A stretch of 64,000 nucleotides of DNA from Cordia subcordata. Its lineage: Eukaryota > Streptophyta > Magnoliopsida > Boraginales > Cordiaceae. The position numbers and the translations under genes are program-made. The notes below the pieces were generated by a model that was not told the origin of the DNA, searched no databases, and saw only the letters and a list, made by a program, of their open reading frames with translations. The stretch is taken from positions 744,001-808,000 of the forward strand of contig JAPTOF010000017.1 in assembly GCA_028554755.1 (NCBI GenBank). Direction: 5' to 3'. Positions 59,573 through 64,000 of the stretch are shown here, in pieces; the first letter of the stretch is position 1, and every line of letters starts with the position of its first letter.

Positions 59573-60778
59573 TTCACTTAGGCATTTTAACAAACACATA
59601 GACATGTTTGATTTCCAATACATAGACATATTGAATCATGCCATAAATTTATGTAAATAAACATGTATTAAGAGCCAAAGATCTAAAAAAATCCATTATT
59701 CAAAACCCTAATCTAATATACAACAACAATCATCCCTAAATCTAGCCTAATCTACCAACATATTTACAAGAAATAGAGAAAGAAAAAGAAGAACTTCCCT
59801 AAATTCTTGCTTCCAAATCCATACAAATCCTCAAATCTTTGTTTAATGCTTCAATCCCTAGCTTGGTGTGGGGTTTAGATGGTGGTTTAGGGTGTTTTGT
59901 GAAGTGGGTAAAGGGTTAGGGTTTATTAGAATTTAAGAAATAAAAGTTCCCCCCCTGAAAATGAGCTGAAACGAGCTTTTTATGGATTTCTTCAGCGCAC
60001 AGCCGATCAACCTAGCCGGTCGACAGGCTCCTCTTTCTTGCTCGACCGGCTTCAATCATGATGCTCTTTGGACTGGCTGGTCGACCTAGCCGGTCGACCG
60101 GCTTCTTGAAGAACTCGACCGGCTTCAAATCTTTTATTCTCTGGAGCGGCCGATCGACCGGCTTCAAATCTTTTATTCACTTAGGCATTTTAACAAACAC
60201 ATAGACATGTTTGATTTCCAATACATAGACATATTGAATCATGCCATAAATTTATGTAAATAAACATGTATTAAGAGCCAAAGATCAACAAAAATCCATT
60301 ATTCAAAGCCCTAATCTAATAAACAACAACAATCATCCCTAAATCTAGCCTAATCTAGCAACATATTTACAAGAAATAGAGAAAGAACAAGAAGAACTTC
60401 CCTAAATTCTTGCTTCCAAATCCGTACAAATCCTTCAAATCTTTGTTTAATGCTTCAATCCTAGCTTGGTGTGGGGTTTAGATGGTGGTTTAGGGTGTTT
60501 TGTGAAGTGGGTAAAGGGTTAGGGTTTATTAGAATTTAAGAAATAAAAGTTCCCCCCCTGAAAATGAGCTGAAACGAGCTTTTTACGGATTTCTTCAGCG
60601 CACAGCCGGTCGACCGGCTCCTCTTTCTTGCTCGAACGGCTTCAATCATGATGCTCTCTGGACTGGCCGGTCGACCCAGCCGGTGGATCGGCTTCTTGAA
60701 GAACTCGACCGGCTTTAAATCTTTTATTCTCTGGAGTGGCCGGTCGACCGGCTCTTCTTCTAAGTCGACCGGCTGGAT
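59573..60778. repeat. 603-bp tandem duplication within the D LTR
   Basis: TTCACTTAGGCATTTTAAC occurs at 59573 and again at 60176, and the two copies stay nearly identical to about 60778. The junction lies in TCTTTTATTC, which also occurs next to the GC-rich motifs. The copies differ by a few changes, mostly in the GC-rich motifs. Confidence 0.93.
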
Positions 60779-60780
60779 CA
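60001..60780. repeat. CCGGTCGACCGG palindrome clusters in the D LTR
   Basis: Two clusters (60001-60165 and 60603-60780) with about fifteen full or half motifs. The 16-mer AGCCGGTCGACCGGCT is exact at 60088-60103 and 60604-60619. On the minus strand they end about 20-25 bases upstream of a TATAAAA-like box (CCATAAAAAGC, about 59974-59984). Confidence 0.9.
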
Positions 60781-61040
60781 GAATGATCTCTTCTTTATTT
60801 CTTTTCTTCCGGTCTTCATCCGTTAGCTTATTTCTTCCTCGCATAAGCTTGAACCCTGCCAAAACACTCCTGGAACATGGAATATAACACTTAGTATAGT
60901 ATTTATGCACCTAAATACATTATGTACAAATATTAACAAATATGCATAAACTTTATACTAAGCACACTCAATTATACTCTAAACACCCTTAAATATGCAT
61001 GCAAAAACTCGATGCAAACATGCACAAATGACACACATCA

Positions 61041-61078
61041 ACACCCTCAAACCTTCCCCTTGCTTGTCCGCAAGCAAG
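61041..61078 (-). other. Polypurine tract and hairpin of element D
   Basis: The minus strand reads CTTGCTTGCGGACAAGCAAG (61059-61078), a perfect 8-bp stem with a 4-base loop, then GGGAAGGTTTGAGGGTGT up to the LTR. Same arrangement as at 22604 and 41205. Confidence 0.8.
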
Positions 61079-62576
61079 CCCCAATGAAATCTATCCTCAT
61101 GCTTTTCAAAGAGTTGCCAATTGTATTGAATTGCTATCTTTTCGCATCCAAGGGGTACAAGGGGTCATTCTTTTCATGTAAGGCCTTCCTTAGTCTTTTT
61201 CGGATCCTCCCTTTGATCACAAGGGGTCTCACACCTCTTGGGAATGTCACCAAGTAGCTAGAACCACCACAAACTTAGGATTCCAACTCACGCACTCGGG
61301 ATGTTGATACTTCGTGCTCTATCAACTAACATGGCCTCCCAATATGTACTTAGCCCCAAAGATACAAGAAAGAGAAGATACATCACAATGGCTCACATTG
61401 ACGTAAGAGACTTATCCACAATACATAAAAATAAACAAAAGAGATACTTGTGTCAAATTGACATTATGTCACTTGACACTTATTCAACATACTTCACTTT
61501 TCAATCTTTTTGTTGCCTCTTGGCTTTTCTCTTTTTCTCATTTTTTTTTTCTTTTTTGTTTGTTTGTTTGTTTTTTTTTTCAATACATAAATAGAACAAA
61601 AAGAAAGGAAAAAGACAAGGCTAAGGGAAACTAAAAGAACCAATCAAGGAATGGGCACTCATATCAACAACCCTTTAAAAACACTTTTTCCAACCAAGTT
61701 GCGGGGAAACTACATGGTGCATTCTTAGAAATACTCACTCCCCACAGTTTTCAAAAGGATTCTCTTCAAAGTCTAGGTTATACCCTACACTCCATTTACT
61801 CCCCACAATACACCCTTATCTTCTCCAATCAAATAAGTCAATAACAAAAGCCAACTCTCCAACCAACGTGGAGATAAACTAACTCAAAATATGCAAAAAA
61901 AATGAAAAATTTGAACAAATTTTAAGCAAAAAATAAGATATGGCAAGCAAATCTATCCCAAATATGATATAAACAATAAATGAACAACCACACCCCCAAA
62001 CCTAAACTTTGCTTGTCCTCAAGCAAAAATCACAAAGCCACACGACAAGCAATCTACATGAAACACATATGGGGAATAAGAAGAGGGATAGATAAGGACA
62101 AGTAAAAGATGGATAGATACAACCTTGTGTCCATGTAGTCCGCAAATGCCAAAGACAATCCAATGATCTACTCGCCTCTATCTTTTGTGGAAAGCACTAA
62201 TGCTCAAAAAAACAAAGAAGAGATTAGAAGATATGCTATGCAAGCTCACATTGACATTTGAAATGATAAACAAGGATGTAAACACGGGGTAAGGGATTGA
62301 TGCACAAATGAAGGAAAGGAGCAAGAACAAGTAAGGGAGTAAAAATCTAACCTACTAAGAATGAAAATAAACAAAAGAAATCCTAAAATATAAAAAGGTA
62401 AGATAAACAAAAGCAATCTAATCTATTATGTACAAAGCAAGAATTAGTATAAGAAAACTAATCTACTGTATACAAAGGCAAAAGCAAATAAATACAAGAA
62501 AAACAAGAAAAATATGAACAAGCCTAGGGTGCCTCCTAGTAGTGCTGGATTTAACGCCTCCAGCCGGGCGCCAATG
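61079..62576 (-). other. 3' non-coding region of element D
   Basis: No gene. Parallels the B region: T-rich tract on plus at 61500-61580, second hairpin plus purine cassette (61991-62027, perfect 8-bp stem) and the conserved motif CCTAGGGTGCCTCCTAGTAG near 62523 followed by GGCGCC-containing sequence (62566-62573). Confidence 0.78.
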
Positions 62577-64000
62577 TTAGAGTAAAATATGTTTAAAGTT
62601 GCGTGGCACAAATTGCCGGATAATCATCAAAGCACAGAATGTAGAGGGAAAAGGGTCATGCACTAAAGGTTGGGGCAATGAATGCATGATGCACCCCTTT
62701 TCAAGATCCCACCCTAAAATATCAAATGAATTCGCAAATGTGGAATGAAGCATGCTCAAACGTGAAGAATCATGTCCCGCTTGCTCTTTAATTAGCCACC
62801 CCAATGCCTTCTTCTCATAATCAAGGGCTAGGAACACACTTTCCCTATAGGTCAAAGATAGGTCTAATGCATGCAACATGGGAAACGTGTTTTCTAACCC
62901 TAGATGACAATGTTCTATGCATGAAGGCACAAACATGAGCTCCAAAAAGGAAGACTCAATGGAATGGGAAATAGGCGTTGGAACGACATTTGGAGAAGAA
63001 GGAGCAACGATATAGGAGATGGATGTACTACACTCTTCTTCTCCACAAGATATAACATGATCAAGCCTAGGTCGTTCTAACTCCTCACGAAGGGTGGATT
63101 CGATCATAATGGGCTCTATTTCCATCAATGAATCATCAAACATCCAAAGAGACCCATAGATCATTCTTCCAAGCACATCAATTCCTTTCTTATGTGTCTT
63201 CTACGAGTTGCTATTCTCTTCAACATCATGATTCTTAACTCCAAGAGACTTATCATTTAAAATCTCCGAAATTGATGTCTTGTTTTCCACAGTGGATGAC
63301 TTTAAACCTTCACTAGCTACAGTCTCTTTAAATTCATCAATACATTCATCACTAGTGGGTATCATCTCGCCATCATGCTCTTCGCTAGGGGTAGGCACAA
63401 ATGGAGGGGGCAATGGTGACTCAACAGATTCCTCATCATGTATGCATGAATGCTCAAGGGGAGACTGCGCGCTAAACTCCCTAAATGCCGACTCGGAATG
63501 CAATTGAGTACTATCGACACAAGACTCAACCTCCATGTGTACGGAGTGTGTGGGATGAGGAGAAAGAAAAAGCTCATGTGACTCAATGGGAGACATTGAA
63601 AGCTTAAGAGGATAGGGTACTACTTCCTCTAAAACATAATCACAAGAGTCATCAAGAACCAAGTTATCATTAAGCTCATCTTCATCCTCACTACGAGATG
63701 TTATCTCTCCATCAACCTCTCTTTCTAGTTGTCTCTCCCATACATCATCATTTCCACCCCTAGTCACCTCATCGTTAGGTCTCATCTCTATCCCTTCAAC
63801 TCGTTCTAAAGATATATCATCATTCTCACTCATGAGTTGCATACTCTCAACCACTCTTTCCAAGGATACACCGAAAGATTTGGTGTCTCGCTTCAAACTC
63901 TCAAGTTGTTCTTGGTTAGATTGGATGAGGGATAAGAGATAGTCAAGTGCTTCCTCTTGAGAAGAAAACCTAAAAGAAGAGGGCTCAACCGAGTGAAAAG
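62577..64000 (-). CDS. Long ORF of unknown function at the 3' end of element D
   Basis: Open on the minus strand from the window edge to 62577 (about 475 codons) except one in-frame TAG at 63201-63203. The parts 63204-63896 and 62577-63176 are in the same frame, with eight sense codons between the TAG and the next annotated start. I do not recognise the protein. The first visible part (EEALDYLLSLIQSNQEQLES) could form a coiled coil. A long acidic, serine-rich middle follows (SEDEDELNDN), then a proline-rich patch (SPLPPPFVPTPSEE). The C-terminal 200 residues look folded, with LDYEKKALGWLIKEQ and WDLEKGCIMHSLPQPLVHDP. No zinc knuckle, protease, DDE, RT or membrane segment is seen. It occupies the place of integrase, or of an env-like ORF, in this element group. 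It may be an env-position ORF, a captured gene or part of a non-autonomous element. Confidence 0.6.

Larger units (their letters stand above)
58824..61040 (-). repeat. 3' LTR of element D with internal 603-bp duplication
   Basis: 2217 bp, TGATATCGC...CACATCA. Four stem-loops of the TTGGCT type (59217, 59285, 59397, 59458). The segment from about 59573 to 60175 is repeated from 60176 to about 60778, including the CCGGTCGACC cluster. Same family as the solo LTR at 178-1651, which lacks the duplication. No gene; a minus-strand frame at 60536-60910 is a by-product of the GC-rich motifs. Confidence 0.88.
58824..64000 (-). mobile_element. Athila-like element D (3' part, runs off the window)
   Basis: 3' LTR 58824-61040, polypurine tract and hairpin, 3' non-coding region, then a long minus-strand ORF of unknown function (62577-64000+). 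It interrupts the integrase of E; the left flank ACCCG (58819-58823) would be the target duplication. Unlike B and C, no integrase is found next to the 3' non-coding region. Confidence 0.8.

Noticed and set aside
59905..59935. Telomere-like GGGTTAGGGTTTA (also at 690-710 and 60510-60530)
   Set aside because: Only one or two units of the plant telomere repeat, at a conserved position downstream of the LTR TATA box; no array.
60001..60780. Regular short palindromic repeats resembling a CRISPR array
   Set aside because: Spacing is irregular, spacers are themselves repeated LTR sequence, there are no cas genes, and the context is a plant retrotransposon.
60536..60910. Arginine-rich minus-strand frame, and similar frames at 20254-20550, 32538-32774 and 43586-43867 with recurrent GRPA or RSTG peptides
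   Set aside because: The peptide repeats come from translating the CCGGTCGACC palindromes in LTRs and leaders; no start context, domain or frame conservation between copies.
62577..64000. Possible ordinary host gene
   Set aside because: Its end abuts the conserved 3' non-coding region of an Athila-like element, in the same orientation and at the place where integrase ends in B and C, so it is treated as part of element D. Host origin by capture is still possible.

Overview
The window reads as intergenic heterochromatin from a large, repeat-rich flowering-plant genome. It is AT-rich and I could place no host gene, tRNA, rRNA or CRISPR array in it. Nearly every stretch belongs to an LTR retrotransposon, and the elements are inserted into one another. 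Evidence for a plant: Ty3/gypsy elements of the Athila-like (OTA, non-chromovirus) branch with a tRNA-Asp-type primer binding site, a Tekay/Del-like chromovirus, and Ty1/copia elements primed by initiator tRNA-Met. The species cannot be named from this.

Layout. (1) 1-15411: Athila-like element A, minus strand: integrase, RNase H/RT, protease, gag, PBS at 7395-7412, then its 5' LTR from 7419 to 15411. A is interrupted by a plus-strand solo LTR (about 178-1651, inside integrase), a small degenerate copia element (9460-12885) and a solo copia LTR (13325-15202, TSD CTTTG). (2) 15412-18879: remains of a plus-strand chromovirus F (RT, RNase H, integrase), into which A, a solo gypsy LTR G (15926-17861, TSD GAAAG) and LTR H (18880-20738) inserted. 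(3) 20739-29823: Athila-like element B, minus strand, the most complete gypsy copy. (4) 29824-41204: a gypsy LTR that is both the 5' LTR of B and the 3' LTR of the next internal region C. It is split by copia element 1 (30167-39563, TSD ATTAC). (5) 41205-45816: 3' part of C, carrying solo LTR I (42119-44159, TSD CTTGT). (6) 45817-58823: 3' LTR and 3' part of element E, split by copia element 2 (49044-58433). (7) 58824-64000: 3' LTR and 3' part of element D, which ends in a long ORF of unknown function that runs off the window.

The coding parts are mostly broken. Stops and frameshifts interrupt every polyprotein, and several catalytic or zinc-binding residues are lost in copia 2 and in the B protease. 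Copia 1 is the youngest insertion, with two near-identical LTRs, but its ORFs are already frameshifted.

The most interesting signals are non-coding and recur between elements: a 16-bp GC-rich palindrome just upstream of the TATA box in gypsy LTRs and also in copia leaders; a short stem-loop repeated two to four times per gypsy LTR with compensatory changes; a hairpin-plus-polypurine cassette present twice, about 0.9 kb apart, at the 3' end of every Athila-like element; three palindromes in the copia leaders; and a folded-back end on copia 1. The terminal ORF of D is the only coding sequence I could not assign.
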